Below the pieces are notes generated by a model that ran no database searches, was not told the DNA's origin, and saw only the letters and a program-made list of their open reading frames with translations. The translations under genes and the position numbers were made by a program. 64,000 nucleotides of DNA from Bordetella hinzii LMG 13501 (GTDB lineage: Bacteria > Pseudomonadota > Gammaproteobacteria > Burkholderiales > Burkholderiaceae_B), in NCBI RefSeq assembly GCF_001548475.1, contig NZ_LRUJ01000005.1:114060-178059 (forward strand). The letters run 5' to 3'. Positions 45,137 through 56,329 of the stretch are shown in pieces (position 1 is the first letter of the stretch; each line of letters begins with the position of its first letter).

Positions 45137-46539
45137 GCGTGCTCTCCCAACTGCGACGGAACCTTGCTGATCGAGCCGGCGCCCATGACGATCAGCACAT
45201 CGCCGTCGCGCATGAAGTCGCGCACGGCCTGGGGCAGCTCGGCGACATCCTCGACGAACAGCGGCTCGACCTTGCCGGCCACGCGCAATGCGCGCGACAG
45301 CGCCCGCCCGTCGGCGGCCACCAGGGGCGGCTCGCCCGCGGCGTAGACTTCGGTGAGCAGAACCGCGTCCGCCGTGCCGAGCACCCGCACGAAATCCTCG
45401 AAGCAGTCGCGCGTGCGGGTGTAGCGGTGCGGCTGGAAGGCCAGCACGATGCGGCGGTCCGGCCAGGCGCCCCGGGCGGCGGCCAGGGTGGCCGCCATTT
45501 CGACCGGATGGTGGCCGTAGTCGTCGATCACGGTATACCTGCCACCGCCGTGCTCCTGCGACACGGGATAGTCGCCCCACTGTGTGAAGCGGCGGCCCAC
45601 GCCCTTGAAAGCGGCCAGCGCCTGGCAGATGGCCTCGTCGGACACGCCCAGCTCGGAAGCCACGGCGATGGCCGCCAGCGCATTGCGCACGTTATGCAGT
45701 CCCGGCAGATTGAGTTCGACGTCGAGCGCCGGCAACTCCGCATCGCGGTCGCGGCGACGCACGGTGAAACGCATGCGCGTGCCTTCGGCACGCACGTCCT
45801 CGGCGCGCACCTGCGCCTCGGGACTCAGGCCGTAGGTCGTGATGGGGCGCGACACGAAGGGCATGATTTCGCGCACATTGGCATCATCGACACACAGCAC
45901 GGCCGAACCGTAGAAGGGCAGGCGCTGGGTGAACTCGATGAAGGCGCTTTTCAGTCGCGCCACATCGTGCCCATAGGTGTCCATGTGGTCGGCGTCAATA
46001 TTGGTGATGATCGCCATCACCGGCAGCAGGTTCAGGAAGGAAGCATCCGACTCATCGGCTTCCACGACGATGAACTCGCCCTGCCCCAACTGGGCATTGG
46101 CGCCCGCCGAATTCAGCCGCCCCCCGATCACGAAGGTGGGGTCGAGTTCGCCGGCGGCCAACACGCTGGCCACCAGGCTGGTCGTCGTAGTCTTGCCGTG
46201 CGTGCCGGCCACGGCGATGCCGCGCTTGAGCCGCATGAGCTCGGCCAGCATGACCGCGCGCGGCACGACGGGGATGCGGGCCGCGCGGGCCGCGATGACT
46301 TCCGGATTGTCGCCGGCCACGGCGGTCGAGGTGACGATGGCGTCGGCGCCCGCCACGTTCTCGGCCGCGTGGCCGATGGAGACTTTCAGGCCCAGGTCGG
46401 CCAGGCGCCGCGTGACGGCCGACTCGGCCAGATCGGAACCGCTGACCACGTAGCCCAGGTTGAGCAGGACTTCGGCGATGCCGCTCATGCCCGAGCCGCC
46501 CACGCCTACGAAATGAATATGTTGAATGCGATGTTTCAT
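45133..46539 (-). CDS. murC: UDP-N-acetylmuramate--L-alanine ligase MurC
   Basis: The 468-residue Mur ligase adds L-Ala to UDP-MurNAc. The N-terminal nucleotide motif [17 protein letters not shown] and the ATP loop [14 protein letters not shown] are diagnostic of Mur[14 protein letters not shown] and the [10 protein letters not shown] motif follow in the middle and C-terminal domains. ATG 46539 overlaps the murG TGA as ATGA. It is part of the coupled dcw chain. Confidence 0.97.
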   Translation of the reverse strand: MKHRIQHIHFVGVGGSGMSGIAEVLLNLGYVVSGSDLAESAVTRRLADLGLKVSIGHAAENVAGADAIVTSTAVAGDNPEVIAARAARIPVVPRAVMLAELMRLKRGIAVAGTHGKTTTTSLVASVLAAGELDPTFVIGGRLNSAGANAQLGQGEFIVVEADESDASFLNLLPVMAIITNIDADHMDTYGHDVARLKSAFIEFTQRLPFYGSAVLCVDDANVREIMPFVSRPITTYGLSPEAQVRAEDVRAEGTRMRFTVRRRDRDAELPALDVELNLPGLHNVRNALAAIAVASELGVSDEAICQALAAFKGVGRRFTQWGDYPVSQEHGGGRYTVIDDYGHHPVEMAATLAAARGAWPDRRIVLAFQPHRYTRTRDCFEDFVRVLGTADAVLLTEVYAAGEPPLVAADGRALSRALRVAGKVEPLFVEDVAELPQAVRDFMRDGDVLIVMGAGSISKVPSQLGEHA

Positions 46540-47609
46540 GATTGACGCCTCGCTGCCGCCATGCAGACGTCGGCGATATGTTCCGCCGCGTCCGGACGCG
46601 CTTGCGCGCGCGCCCGCTCGGCGACGGCTTGAAGTTCTGTACGGTTGCGTTGCCCCAGCCATTCGGCCAGCCATTCGGGCGTCAGCGCGCTTTGCGCCTG
46701 CAGCCAGGCGGCCTGCGCATCGCTCAGGTAGCGCGCATTGGCTGTCTGGTGATCGTCGATGGCATGGGGGAAAGGCACAAACAGTGCGGCCACGCCGGCT
46801 GCCGCGACCTCGGCCACCGTCATGGCGCCAGCGCGGCAGATCAGGAGATCCGACCGGGCCAGCGCATCGGCCATGTCGTCGATGAAAGCCAGGCACTCGG
46901 CCTGCACCCCCGCCTCGGCGTAGGCGGCCTGCAGCGCCTGCAGATGCTGGGCGCCGGCCTGGTGCGTCACCACGGGACGCTGCGCCGGCGCGATCCGGGC
47001 AAGTGCCTGGGGCACCACGGTATTGAGCGCCTGGGCCCCCAGCGATCCGCCGACCACCAGGACGCGCAAAGGCCCCTGGCGCCCGGCGTAGCGCGGCGCG
47101 GGTTCGCCCAGCCGGCAGAGATCGGCGCGCACCGGGTTGCCGACATCCTCGGCGCCGGGCAATACATTGGGAAAGCCTGTCAGCACCCGGCTGGCCATGC
47201 GCGCCAGCCAGCGGTTGGCCGTGCCCGCCACGGCATTCTGCTCGTGGATCACCATGGGCGTGCGCCGCAAGGCCGCGACCAGGCCGCCCGGGAAGGCGAC
47301 ATAGCCGCCCATGCCCAGGACCACATCCGGCTTGATGGCCGACAAATGGCGCCAAGCCTGGACCATGGCTCGCGTCAACAAGAGCGGGAGCTTGAGCAAG
47401 GCCGCGGCGCCACGGCCGCGCACGCCCTGGAAACGCAGGGGAGCCAGCGCGATGCCACGCGCCGGCACCAGCTTGCCCTCCATCTTGTCGGGATTGCCCA
47501 GCCAGCGCACTTGCCAGCCGCGCTGGCGCAGGATGTCCGCCACGGCCAGGCCCGGCATGATATGCCCGCCCGTGCCGCCGGCCATGATGAGGATGGTGGG
47601 CGCGCTCAT
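46536..47609 (-). CDS. murG: UDP-GlcNAc--lipid I N-acetylglucosaminyltransferase MurG
   Basis: The 357-residue peripheral membrane GT28 enzyme makes lipid II from lipid I. The N-terminal glycine loop [31 protein letters not shown], and [16 protein letters not shown] are conserved. The C-terminal half contains [12 protein letters not shown] and [16 protein letters not shown], the UDP-GlcNAc site. The start overlaps the ftsW stop as ATGA. Confidence 0.97.
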   Translation of the reverse strand: MSAPTILIMAGGTGGHIMPGLAVADILRQRGWQVRWLGNPDKMEGKLVPARGIALAPLRFQGVRGRGAAALLKLPLLLTRAMVQAWRHLSAIKPDVVLGMGGYVAFPGGLVAALRRTPMVIHEQNAVAGTANRWLARMASRVLTGFPNVLPGAEDVGNPVRADLCRLGEPAPRYAGRQGPLRVLVVGGSLGAQALNTVVPQALARIAPAQRPVVTHQAGAQHLQALQAAYAEAGVQAECLAFIDDMADALARSDLLICRAGAMTVAEVAAAGVAALFVPFPHAIDDHQTANARYLSDAQAAWLQAQSALTPEWLAEWLGQRNRTELQAVAERARAQARPDAAEHIADVCMAAARRQS

Positions 47610-48799
47610 ACGCGGCCTCCCCGCATCATCACCCGGTTTTCGTAGTCCACGCGCAGCAGCATGGCCAGGGCGCAGAGATTCATCACGATGCCCGAGCCGC
47701 CATAGCTCATCAGGGGCAGGGTCAGCCCCTTGGTGGGCAGCAGGCCGAGGCAGACGCCCATGTTGATGAAGGCCTGCACACCGAACCACATGGCCACGCC
47801 ATGGGCCACGAGGCCGGCGAAGGTGCGCTCCATGGCGATCGCCTGGCGGCCAATGTCGAAACCGCGCTGCAGGATGATGCCGAACAACACGATGACCAGC
47901 ATGACGCCGGCAAACCCCAGTTCTTCGCCCACGACCGCCATGAGGAAGTCGGTATGCGCCTCGGGCAGGTAATGCAGTTTTTCCACGCTGGCGCCCAGGC
48001 CGACGCCGAACCATTCACCGCGCCCCAGCGCGATCAGCGAATGCGACAGCTGGTAGGCGCTGCCATAGGCGTTCTCCTCGTTCCAGGGGTCGAGATAGGC
48101 GAACAGGCGCGCGCGGCGCCACGGCGACAGCCAGATCAGCATCAGGAAGGTGCTGACCAGCACGGCCAGCAGGCTGCTGAAATATTTGCCGTTGATGCCG
48201 CCCAGGAACAGGATGCCGATGGCGATGGCGACAATCACCATGAAGGCGCCGAGGTCGGGTTCGAGCAGCAGCAGCATGCCGACGCCGCCCAGCGCGCAAG
48301 CCATGGGCAGAAAGCCGCGCGCGAAGGCCTGCATATGCTCCTGCTTGCGCACGGTGTAGTCCGCGGCGTAGAGCAAGGCGGCCAGCTTCATCAGTTCGGA
48401 GGGCTGGAAATTAAGCGGCCCCAGCGGAATCCAGCGATGCGCCCCGTTGACCTCGCGGCCGATGCCCGGAATCAGCACGGCCACCAGGAGGACCAGCGAC
48501 ACCATGAACAGTGGCACGGCCAGGCGCTGCCAGACGCGGATGGGCACGGTCAGCACCAGGGCGCCGGCCACCAGGCCAGCCGCCATGAACAGCCCGTGGC
48601 GGATCACGAAATAGTAGCGGCCGTAGGAGGCATAGCGCGGCCCATCGGCCAGGCCAATGGAGGCCGAATACACCATGAGCAGGCCGAGCAGCAGCAGCGT
48701 CGAAGCCGCCACGATGAGCGGCAGGTCGCTATTGCGCATGCGCGTGCGTCCCGGACGGACGGCGTTGACGCTGGCGGTCAGCTCGGCAAACAGGCTCAT
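47606..48799 (-). CDS. ftsW: Lipid II polymerase FtsW
   Basis: The 397-residue SEDS protein is the division-specific peptidoglycan glycosyltransferase partner of FtsI. It has about ten membrane helices. [12 protein letters not shown], the loop with [13 protein letters not shown], and the C-terminal [15 protein letters not shown] are SEDS motifs. ATG 48799 gives a start that overlaps the murD stop as ATGA and follows its ribosome site. Confidence 0.96.
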   Translation of the reverse strand: MSLFAELTASVNAVRPGRTRMRNSDLPLIVAASTLLLLGLLMVYSASIGLADGPRYASYGRYYFVIRHGLFMAAGLVAGALVLTVPIRVWQRLAVPLFMVSLVLLVAVLIPGIGREVNGAHRWIPLGPLNFQPSELMKLAALLYAADYTVRKQEHMQAFARGFLPMACALGGVGMLLLLEPDLGAFMVIVAIAIGILFLGGINGKYFSSLLAVLVSTFLMLIWLSPWRRARLFAYLDPWNEENAYGSAYQLSHSLIALGRGEWFGVGLGASVEKLHYLPEAHTDFLMAVVGEELGFAGVMLVIVLFGIILQRGFDIGRQAIAMERTFAGLVAHGVAMWFGVQAFINMGVCLGLLPTKGLTLPLMSYGGSGIVMNLCALAMLLRVDYENRVMMRGGRV

Positions 48800-50328
48800 G
48801 CCACCTCTCCCCGGTCGCGGGCCAGCTCTTCGACCTCTTCGGCGAAGACCTCTCCACGGTGCGGATAGTTGCGGAACATGTCCAGGCTGGCGCAAGCCGG
48901 CGACAGCAGCACGGCATCGCCGGGCTGGGCCAGCTCGGCCGCGCGGCGAACGGCCTGGCGCATATCCTCGGCTGTCACGATCTGGACGCCGGTGGGCGCG
49001 AGCACCTCGCCGATGGCGGGGCCGTCCACGCCGATCAGCACCACCGCGCGCGCATGCCTGGCCACGACGGAGCGCAGCGGCGAGAAATCCTGCCCCTTGC
49101 CTTGGCCGCCGGCGATCAGCACCACCGACTGGCCCAGGCCTTCGAGCGCGGCCACCGTGGCGCCGACATTGGTGCCCTTGCTGTCATTGATGTAGTCCAC
49201 GCCGCCGATATTGCGCACAAAGGCGGCGCGATGGGGTTCGCCGGCATATTCGCGCAAGGCGCGCAGCAGCGGCCCCCAGCCCAGATCCAGGACCCGGGCC
49301 AGCTGCAGGGCCGCCAAGGCATTGAGCGCATTGTGCACGCCGCGGATACGCAGGGCATCGACCGGCATCAAGCGGCTCATGCGGCCCTGGCCGCGCCGGG
49401 GCGGCGGGGCATCCTTCTTGCGGCGCACGGGCGGCGCCGGTTCATCGAAATCGCTGGGCTCGCAGGCCACCAGCCATGCCACGCCCTGGCCGAGCTCCAG
49501 GCCCATGTCGCCCACGCACGCCGGCAGATCGCGCCCGAAGCTGCGCACATCCAGGCTTCCGACATCGGGAACCATGGCGGTGGTCAGCGGATCGTCTCGA
49601 TTGACGATGGCCACGCGGGCCATCTTGAGCAAACGCGCCTTGGCCTGCGTATAGGCCTGCATGCCGCCGTGCCAATCCAGGTGGTCCTGGGTGACGTTCA
49701 GGACGACGGCGGCATCCGCGTTCAGGCTGCGCGTGGTTTCCAGCTGGAAGCTGGAGAGCTCGAGCACCCAGACGTCGGGCAATTGGTCATGATCGAGGGC
49801 ATCCATCAGCGAGGTCAGGGCGGCCGGGCTGATATTGCCGGCCGCGCGCGCGCTCAGGCCGCTGGCCTCGATCAATTGACGGGTCAGGGCGGTCACCGTG
49901 GTCTTGCCATTGGTGCCGGTCACGGCCAGCAGCCGGGGCCGGTAGTCACGCGCCTCGGCCAACTGGACCAGGGCACGAGCAAACAATTCGATCTCGCCCA
50001 CCACCTCGATGCCGCGCGATGCGGCCGCCGCCAGCAGACTGGCCGTAGGTTCCTGCGCCGGCGCCAAGCCCGGGCTGAGGACAAGCTGGGAAACGCCGTC
50101 GAGCAGCGCCGGATCGAAATGCCCGGCGCAGCCCAGGTGGTACTCGACCGCGGCCTCGCGCAGGGCGGCGCGCAGGCCGTCCAGCCCTCCCGGCTGCGCG
50201 CGGGTATCCGCCACGCGAAGACGGGCGCCTTCGCGTGCGCACCAGCGCGCGGCGGCCACGCCCGTCTCGCCCAACCCGAGGATCAGGACAAGCGGCGCGT
50301 CGGCGCGGGAGGTATCTTCGGTGTTCAT
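48796..50328 (-). CDS. murD: UDP-N-acetylmuramoyl-L-alanine--D-glutamate ligase MurD
   Basis: The 510-residue Mur ligase adds D-Glu. The ATP loop VTGTNGKTT is at 136-144, with [11 protein letters not shown] and [12 protein letters not shown] after it and GGQGKGQDF in the C-terminal domain. It is about 70 residues longer than E. coli MurD. Part of the excess is a proline/arginine/lysine-rich insert at about 291-320 between the central and C-terminal parts. The start overlaps the mraY stop as ATGA. Confidence 0.95.
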   Translation of the reverse strand: MNTEDTSRADAPLVLILGLGETGVAAARWCAREGARLRVADTRAQPGGLDGLRAALREAAVEYHLGCAGHFDPALLDGVSQLVLSPGLAPAQEPTASLLAAAASRGIEVVGEIELFARALVQLAEARDYRPRLLAVTGTNGKTTVTALTRQLIEASGLSARAAGNISPAALTSLMDALDHDQLPDVWVLELSSFQLETTRSLNADAAVVLNVTQDHLDWHGGMQAYTQAKARLLKMARVAIVNRDDPLTTAMVPDVGSLDVRSFGRDLPACVGDMGLELGQGVAWLVACEPSDFDEPAPPVRRKKDAPPPRRGQGRMSRLMPVDALRIRGVHNALNALAALQLARVLDLGWGPLLRALREYAGEPHRAAFVRNIGGVDYINDSKGTNVGATVAALEGLGQSVVLIAGGQGKGQDFSPLRSVVARHARAVVLIGVDGPAIGEVLAPTGVQIVTAEDMRQAVRRAAELAQPGDAVLLSPACASLDMFRNYPHRGEVFAEEVEELARDRGEVA

Positions 50329-51494
50329 CGCAACTTCAGGGTCGAAAGGCCAATCAGCACCAGCATCATGCTGATGATCCAGAAACGGACGACGACCTGG
50401 GTTTCCTTCCAGCCGCCGACTTCAAAATGGTGGTGTAGCGGCGCCATCCTGAAGATGCGCCGGCCCTGCCCGTACTTGCGCTTGGTGTATTTGAACCAGG
50501 TCACCTGCAACATCACGGACAAGGTCTCGACGACGAACACGCCGCCCATGATGAAGAGCACGATCTCCTGGCGCACGATCACCGCGATGGTCCCCAGCGC
50601 GCCGCCCAGCGCCAGCGCGCCGACGTCACCCATGAAGACCTGCGCCGGATAGGCGTTGAACCACAGGAACGCCAGCCCCGCCCCGCCGATGGCCGCGCAC
50701 AGCACCATCAATTCGGAGGCGCCCGGGATATACGGAAACAGCAGGTACTTGGAGTAATCGACGCGCCCCACCACATAGGCAAAAATGCCGAGCCCGGCGC
50801 CCACCATGACCGTGGGCATGATGGCCAGGCCATCCAGGCCGTCGGTCAGGTTGACTGCATTGCTGGTGCCGACGATGACAAACCAGGTCAAGGCCACGAA
50901 GCCCAGCACGCCCAGGGGATAGCTCACCGATTTGAAGAACGGCACGATCAGGTCGGCCCGCGTGGGCAGCGGCATACTGAAGCCACTGGCGACCCAGGCC
51001 TTGAACAGCGGCCACAACTCGGTGTTGGCCGGCGCGGACACAGCAAACGCCAGGTAGACCGCGGCCACCAGGCCTATCGTCGCCTGCCAAAAGAATTTCT
51101 GGCGCGCGGGCATGCCCTCGGGATCGCGATACACCACCTTGCGGTAGTCGTCCATCCAGCCGATCCAGCCGAAGCCGAAGGTCACCAGCAGCACCACCCA
51201 CACGAAACGGTTGGTCCAGTCGGCCCACAACAGCGTACTGATGGCGATGGAAATCAGGATGAGGGCGCCGCCCATGGTGGGCGTGCCCGTCTTGACCAGG
51301 TGCGACTCGGGGCCATAGGCGCGCACGGCCTGGCCGATCTTCATTTCGGTCAGCTTGCGGATCACCCGCGGACCGGCCGCCAGCCCGATGAGCAGGGCCG
51401 TGGCGCAGGCCAGCACCGCGCGCAAGGTGATGTACTCCAGCACGCCGATCGCGCGCACATCGTCGGACAACCAACGGGCAATCTCAAGCAGCAT
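50325..51494 (-). CDS. mraY: Phospho-N-acetylmuramoyl-pentapeptide transferase MraY
   Basis: The 389-residue integral membrane enzyme with ten helices makes lipid [15 protein letters not shown], the Asp pair [27 protein letters not shown] and the catalytic loop [13 protein letters not shown] are all recognised. The His-rich loop [10 protein letters not shown] closes the active site. The start codon lies 11 bases inside the end of murE-murF. Confidence 0.97.
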   Translation of the reverse strand: MLLEIARWLSDDVRAIGVLEYITLRAVLACATALLIGLAAGPRVIRKLTEMKIGQAVRAYGPESHLVKTGTPTMGGALILISIAISTLLWADWTNRFVWVVLLVTFGFGWIGWMDDYRKVVYRDPEGMPARQKFFWQATIGLVAAVYLAFAVSAPANTELWPLFKAWVASGFSMPLPTRADLIVPFFKSVSYPLGVLGFVALTWFVIVGTSNAVNLTDGLDGLAIMPTVMVGAGLGIFAYVVGRVDYSKYLLFPYIPGASELMVLCAAIGGAGLAFLWFNAYPAQVFMGDVGALALGGALGTIAVIVRQEIVLFIMGGVFVVETLSVMLQVTWFKYTKRKYGQGRRIFRMAPLHHHFEVGGWKETQVVVRFWIISMMLVLIGLSTLKLR

Positions 51495-54315
51495 GCTTGT
51501 CCCCCTGGCCCGGGGCCGTCTCGTTGTCGTTTACAGAAAAAGCCGTCACTACCCGCTCCATGCGCATAAAGCGCGAACCTTTTACCAATACGCTGGCCGG
51601 GCGCATGCCGCGCAACGCGGCAACGACTTCGTCTACCGATGCGCAGGCGCGCGCCTTCGCTCCGAATTCGGCCGCGGCCGCTCGGCTGGCGTCACCTAGC
51701 GTGAACAGTGCGTCGATCCCGTGATCGCGCGCGTACCCGCCAACCTCACGATGCATGGCGGGACCGTTGTCCCCGACCTCACCCATATCTCCGAGCACGA
51801 GCGCGCGCGGACCGGGCAGTTGCGCGAGAACCTCGATGGCCGCGCGTACCGAGTCGGGGTTCGCATTGTAGGTGTCATCAATGAGCAACGTACCGTCACT
51901 CATTTCTTTGCGTTGCATGCGTCCCTTGACCGCGGCAAAGGCCTGCAGGGCGCGGACCGCGCTCGTCAAGGGCGCACCGGCGGCCAGCGCGCAGGCAATC
52001 GCGGCCAGGGCATTGCGCAAATTGTGCGCACCCGGTACCGGCAGCGCCAATTCGGCGACCCCGGCGGGCGTTACCACCCGACACAAGGTGCCCGAGACGC
52101 CGGGCCGGATTTCTTCCGCATAGACATCCAGCCCAGGCTGCAGGCCAAAGCGCAGCACGCGCCTGGCGCCTGCCAGCCCGTCCCAGATGGCCGTGTACGG
52201 ATCATCGCCGGGATAGACGGCCACGCCCTCTTCGGGCAAGGCGGCGATGACCGCCCCATTCTCGCGCGCCACGGCCTCGACCGTATGCATGAACTCCTGG
52301 TGCTCGCGCTGCGCATTGTTGACCAAGGCCACCGAGGCCTGCGCCATCGGCGCCAGCTGGGCGATTTCGCCGGGGTGGTTCATCCCCAGCTCGAACACGG
52401 CGGCGCGATGCTGGGCGCGCAGGCGCAGCAGCGTCAGCGGCAGGCCGATGTCGTTGTTGAAATTGCCGGCGGTCGCCAGCCTGTGCTCTTCACCCTGCCA
52501 GTCAGCCAGGATGGCGGAAATCATTTCCTTGGTGGTGGTCTTGCCATTGCTGCCGGTCACGGCGATCGCCGGCAATACAAACCGGGCACGCCAGGCCGTC
52601 GCCAGGCGCGCCAGCGCCTGGCGCGTCTCGCCCAGCACGAGCTGAGGCAGGCCGGCATCGGACACCGGATGGGCCACCACCGCGGCGCAGGCGCCCGCGG
52701 CCTGCGCCTGGGCCAGATAGTCGTGGCCGTCGAAAGACTCGCCGGCCAGCGCCACGAAAAGCTGGTTGGCCGCGATGTTGCGGGTATCGGTCGACACGCC
52801 GGCGACGTGCGGCAGCAGCAAGGCCGCGCGCGCCCATTCGCGGTCATCGAAGACCAGCTTGCGGCCGGCGATTTCCTGGTACGTTTCGTGTCCCTTGCCG
52901 GCCAGCAGGACAATGTCCTCGGGCTTGCTGGTCCAGACCGCATGCATGATGGCCAGGGCGCGATCGGCCTGGGATTCGACGCGGGCATCCGCGCCCACGC
53001 CCGCCAGCACCTGGTCGATGATGGCCTGGGGCGATTCACTGCGCGGATTGTCGCTGGACACGATGACGCGGTCAGCCAGTTCGCCGGCGATGCGCCCCAT
53101 CTCCGGTCGCTTGCCCGGATCACGGTCGCCGCCGCAGCCGAACAGGCAAACCAGGGAGCCGCCCCGTGCCTGCGCCACGGGCCGCAGCGCCATGAGCGCG
53201 CGCGACAAGGCGTCCGGCGTATGCGCGTAATCGACCACCACCATGGGCCCTTGGCTGGGTATCGTCAGTTGCCCGAGCGCCGGCGCGGCCACGGCTTGCA
53301 GGCGGCCATCGACCGGCACGGCGGCCGCGACCTCGCGGGCCACCGCCGATACTGGCCAGCCCAGCTTGAGCAGCATGCCCGCAACCAGCAACAGATTGGA
53401 GACATTGTGGCGGCCCAGCAGGCGGGTGACGACCTGGGCCTCGCCCTGCGCGGTCTTCAGGGTGAAGACTTGGCCATGGGTGGTGGCCTGCAGGTCGCGG
53501 GCAAGCACATCGCCCTCGGCCCGTTCGGTCGAATAGGCGCTCGCGAATCCCGCCGGCAGCCTGGCCAGCAGACGACGTCCGGCAGGGTCGTCGGCGTTGA
53601 TCACCGCGCCCTGCAGCCCCGGCCAATCGAACAGCAAGGCCTTGGCCGCCTCGTAGTTCTCCATGGTGCCGTGATAATCGAGGTGGTCGCGCGTCAGATT
53701 CGTGAAGCCCGCCGCCACCAGGCGCACATTGTCCATGCGCCCCTGTTCCAGGCCAATGGAGGACGCTTCCATCGCCACTGCTTGCGCCCCGGCGTCGCGC
53801 ATGGCTGCCAGCCAGCGGTGCAGGGTGACCACATCGGGCGTGGTCAGGCTGCCACCCAGCGAACGGCCGTCCGGCAGCAGGCCGCCCAGCGTGCCGATGG
53901 TGGCGCAGGGCTTGCCTAGGCGGGTAAGCGCCTGAGCCAGCCAGTGCACGCAGGAGGTCTTGCCATTGGTTCCCGTGACGGCAAGCACGGTCAGGCTGGC
54001 GGACGGCTGGCCATACCAGCCATCGGCCAATTCGCCCAACATGCCCCGCAAGCCGGCCACGCCCAGCAGGCGGTCATCGCGCGGTACGGCCACGGCCAGG
54101 GCGTCGCTGTCATAGACCACCGCGGCCGCACCAGCGGCCAGCGCCTGCTCTATATAGAGACGGCCATCGCCATGCACGCCCCGGCAAGCGACGAACACAT
54201 CGCCCGGGCGCAAGTCGCGCGAATCCAGCCGCAGATCGGCCGAGGCCGCCACCTGGCGGCGCAGCTTCTGTAATACCGGCAGCGAACTGCCCACGGCGGC
54301 ACGGTGCATGCTCAT
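51484..54315 (-). CDS. murEF: Fused MurE-MurF ligase (adds meso-DAP, then D-Ala-D-Ala)
   Basis: This is a single 943-residue ORF with two Mur ligases. Residues 1-501 are MurE: ATP loop VTGTNGKTS at 113-121, HDYHGT-type metal loop, and DNPR at 422-425, the motif for meso-diaminopimelate. From about 504 MurF starts with [20 protein letters not shown], with its own ATP loop [11 protein letters not shown] near 586 and [12 protein letters not shown]. No stop codon or frameshift separates them. MurF lacks the first residues of its usual N-terminal domain. Such fusions are known in Bordetella. Start overlaps the ftsI stop as ATGA. Confidence 0.97.
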   Translation of the reverse strand: MSMHRAAVGSSLPVLQKLRRQVAASADLRLDSRDLRPGDVFVACRGVHGDGRLYIEQALAAGAAAVVYDSDALAVAVPRDDRLLGVAGLRGMLGELADGWYGQPSASLTVLAVTGTNGKTSCVHWLAQALTRLGKPCATIGTLGGLLPDGRSLGGSLTTPDVVTLHRWLAAMRDAGAQAVAMEASSIGLEQGRMDNVRLVAAGFTNLTRDHLDYHGTMENYEAAKALLFDWPGLQGAVINADDPAGRRLLARLPAGFASAYSTERAEGDVLARDLQATTHGQVFTLKTAQGEAQVVTRLLGRHNVSNLLLVAGMLLKLGWPVSAVAREVAAAVPVDGRLQAVAAPALGQLTIPSQGPMVVVDYAHTPDALSRALMALRPVAQARGGSLVCLFGCGGDRDPGKRPEMGRIAGELADRVIVSSDNPRSESPQAIIDQVLAGVGADARVESQADRALAIMHAVWTSKPEDIVLLAGKGHETYQEIAGRKLVFDDREWARAALLLPHVAGVSTDTRNIAANQLFVALAGESFDGHDYLAQAQAAGACAAVVAHPVSDAGLPQLVLGETRQALARLATAWRARFVLPAIAVTGSNGKTTTKEMISAILADWQGEEHRLATAGNFNNDIGLPLTLLRLRAQHRAAVFELGMNHPGEIAQLAPMAQASVALVNNAQREHQEFMHTVEAVARENGAVIAALPEEGVAVYPGDDPYTAIWDGLAGARRVLRFGLQPGLDVYAEEIRPGVSGTLCRVVTPAGVAELALPVPGAHNLRNALAAIACALAAGAPLTSAVRALQAFAAVKGRMQRKEMSDGTLLIDDTYNANPDSVRAAIEVLAQLPGPRALVLGDMGEVGDNGPAMHREVGGYARDHGIDALFTLGDASRAAAAEFGAKARACASVDEVVAALRGMRPASVLVKGSRFMRMERVVTAFSVNDNETAPGQGDKHAA

Positions 54316-56045
54316 CGCGCCCCCCCGCCTTCGACACCCGCGACAATGGTGGACTCGAACGGTGCATCGGGCTGCACGCCCATCAGGCGCAGCGTGCCGC
54401 CCACGATGCTGGAGAACACGGGCGCGGCGATGGCGCCGCCGTAATACCCGCCCACCTGCGGCTCGTCGATGGAGACGGCCACGACCACCTTGGGATTGGA
54501 AACCGGGGCGAAGCCCACGAAAGAACTGCGATACCGCTGCAAACTGTACTTGCCATCCACGATCTTGCGCGCCGTGCCGCTCTTGCCGGCCACCCGGTAA
54601 CCCTGCACCTGGGCAGCCTTGGCGCCATCGGGGCCGGCCGCGGCCTCCAGCATGGCACGGATCAGGCCGGCGGTTTTGGGGGTATAGATCTTCACGCTGG
54701 TCGGATCGCTGTCGCGCTTGACCAGGGTCAAGGAAACCATGTCGCCATCGCGGGCGAACACCGTATAGGCGCGCGCCACTTGCAGGAGCGACACCGACAG
54801 GCCATAGCCATAGGCCATGGTCGCCTTCTCGATCAGGCGCCAGCGATCCCAGGGACGCAGACGTCCCGGCGCCGCGCCCGGGAAGCCCAGCTGCGGCGCT
54901 TGCCCCAGTCCCAACTCCGTGAAGCGATCCCACATTTCGCGGGCCTGCAGCTTCTCGGAAATCATGGTCATGCCGATATTGCTGGAGCGGCGCAGCACGC
55001 CGGCCACATCCAGCACGCCGTTGCGGCTGACGTCGCTGATCGTCGAACCCTGGTATTGGAAACGCCCGTTGCCGGTGTCGAAGGTGGTCGACGTGGTGAT
55101 GCGGCCCAGATCCAGCGCGAGGGCCGCCGTGAAGGGTTTCATGATGGAACCCGGCTCGAAGGTATCCGTGATCGCCTGGTTGCGCAGCGTGGCGACCTTC
55201 CAGTTCTCGCGCCGGTTGGGATCATAGGAAGGCAGGTTGGCCAGCGCCAGGATTTCGCCGGTATGCACGTCCAGGACCACGGCCGTGGCGGCGCGCGCCT
55301 GGTGTTTGTCCAGCGCGGCCTGCAATTCCTTGTAGACCAGGTATTGCAGCCGGGTATCGATGGACAGGCGCAGGTCGCGCCCGTCGACCGGCAAGGTCAC
55401 CGCCTGCACGTCCTCGATGACACGCCCCAGCCGGTCCTTGATCACGCGGCGGGTGCCGGGGCGGCCGGAGAGCTGCTGGTTGAAGGTCAGCTCCACGCCC
55501 TCCTGGCCCTGATCCTCGACGTTGTTAAAGCCCACGATATGGGCGGTCACTTCGCCTTCAGGGTAATAACGGCGCGATTCCGGCTGCTGGTGTATGCCCG
55601 GCAGCGCCATCTGCTTGACCTTATCGGCCACATCCATCGGCACCTGGCGCTTGATGTAGACGAAATTCCGGTCCTCGTCCGTGAGCCGGCGGCGCAGCTC
55701 GGCGGCCGGCGTATCCAGCAGCTTGGCCAGCGTGTTGATCTGTTCGGGCGTGGCGACCTTGGCGTCCTCGGGAATGGCCCAGATCGCGCGCGCCGGCACG
55801 CTGGACGCCAGCACGACGTTGTTGCGGTCGAGAATCTTGCCGCGCGTGGCCGCCAGGGTCAGGGTGCGCTCATAGCGCCGCTCGCCCTGCTGTTGCAGAA
55901 ACTCATTGGACAGGCCCTGCAGGAACAGGGCGCGGCCGGCCAGCACCAGGAGCCCGGCAAACAGCAGTATCAGCACCAGGCGCGCACGCCACATGGGCAA
56001 TTGCCCACGCAGCACCGGATTGTCGAAGAAGGGCACGCGCTTCAT
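54312..56045 (-). CDS. ftsI: Division-specific transpeptidase FtsI (PBP3)
   Basis: The 577-residue class B penicillin-binding protein crosslinks septal peptidoglycan with FtsW. One membrane helix (about 22-42) precedes the pedestal domain. The active-site motifs are SxxK in EPGSIMKPF, SxN in RRSSNIG and KTG-type KSGTAR. The start overlaps the ftsL stop codon as ATGA, and its own stop overlaps the next gene in the same way. Confidence 0.97.
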   Translation of the reverse strand: MKRVPFFDNPVLRGQLPMWRARLVLILLFAGLLVLAGRALFLQGLSNEFLQQQGERRYERTLTLAATRGKILDRNNVVLASSVPARAIWAIPEDAKVATPEQINTLAKLLDTPAAELRRRLTDEDRNFVYIKRQVPMDVADKVKQMALPGIHQQPESRRYYPEGEVTAHIVGFNNVEDQGQEGVELTFNQQLSGRPGTRRVIKDRLGRVIEDVQAVTLPVDGRDLRLSIDTRLQYLVYKELQAALDKHQARAATAVVLDVHTGEILALANLPSYDPNRRENWKVATLRNQAITDTFEPGSIMKPFTAALALDLGRITTSTTFDTGNGRFQYQGSTISDVSRNGVLDVAGVLRRSSNIGMTMISEKLQAREMWDRFTELGLGQAPQLGFPGAAPGRLRPWDRWRLIEKATMAYGYGLSVSLLQVARAYTVFARDGDMVSLTLVKRDSDPTSVKIYTPKTAGLIRAMLEAAAGPDGAKAAQVQGYRVAGKSGTARKIVDGKYSLQRYRSSFVGFAPVSNPKVVVAVSIDEPQVGGYYGGAIAAPVFSSIVGGTLRLMGVQPDAPFESTIVAGVEGGGAR

Positions 56046-56329
56046 TGCGCGCCTCCCGCCACGGCGGCCGGCTGCACCATATATATGGTGCGGTCGGGCA
56101 CGATGGGAATCATCTTGAGCTCATCGCGCGCGGCACGGTCGACGCGGGCATTGCGGGCCAGTTCGGCACGCTCGAGCTGCAGGCGGCGCCAGTTGGTGTC
56201 CAGATCTCGGGCCTCGGCCTGGCCGCGGCCCAGCTCTATATAGAGTTGGCGCGACTGATAGCGGCTCGTCACCAGGGAGATGGCGGAGAGCATCAACAAG
56301 GCGGCGACGATGAGGCTGGCACGGCCCAT
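56042..56329 (-). CDS. ftsL: Cell division protein FtsL
   Basis: The 95-residue bitopic protein has one membrane helix at about 5-22 (LIVAALLMLSAISLVTS) followed by a leucine-zipper-like coiled coil (LYIELGRGQAEARDLDTNW). It forms the FtsQBL complex that activates FtsWI. The ATG shares one base with the rsmH TAA (TAATG), and its end overlaps ftsI. Sequence is poorly conserved in this family, so position between rsmH and ftsI is the main support. Confidence 0.9.
   Translation of the reverse strand: MGRASLIVAALLMLSAISLVTSRYQSRQLYIELGRGQAEARDLDTNWRRLQLERAELARNARVDRAARDELKMIPIVPDRTIYMVQPAAVAGGAQ

Noticed and set aside
51721..53919. 732-codon frame antisense to murE-murF
   Set aside because: Shadow of the fused ligase gene. 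It has no ribosome site or known domain.
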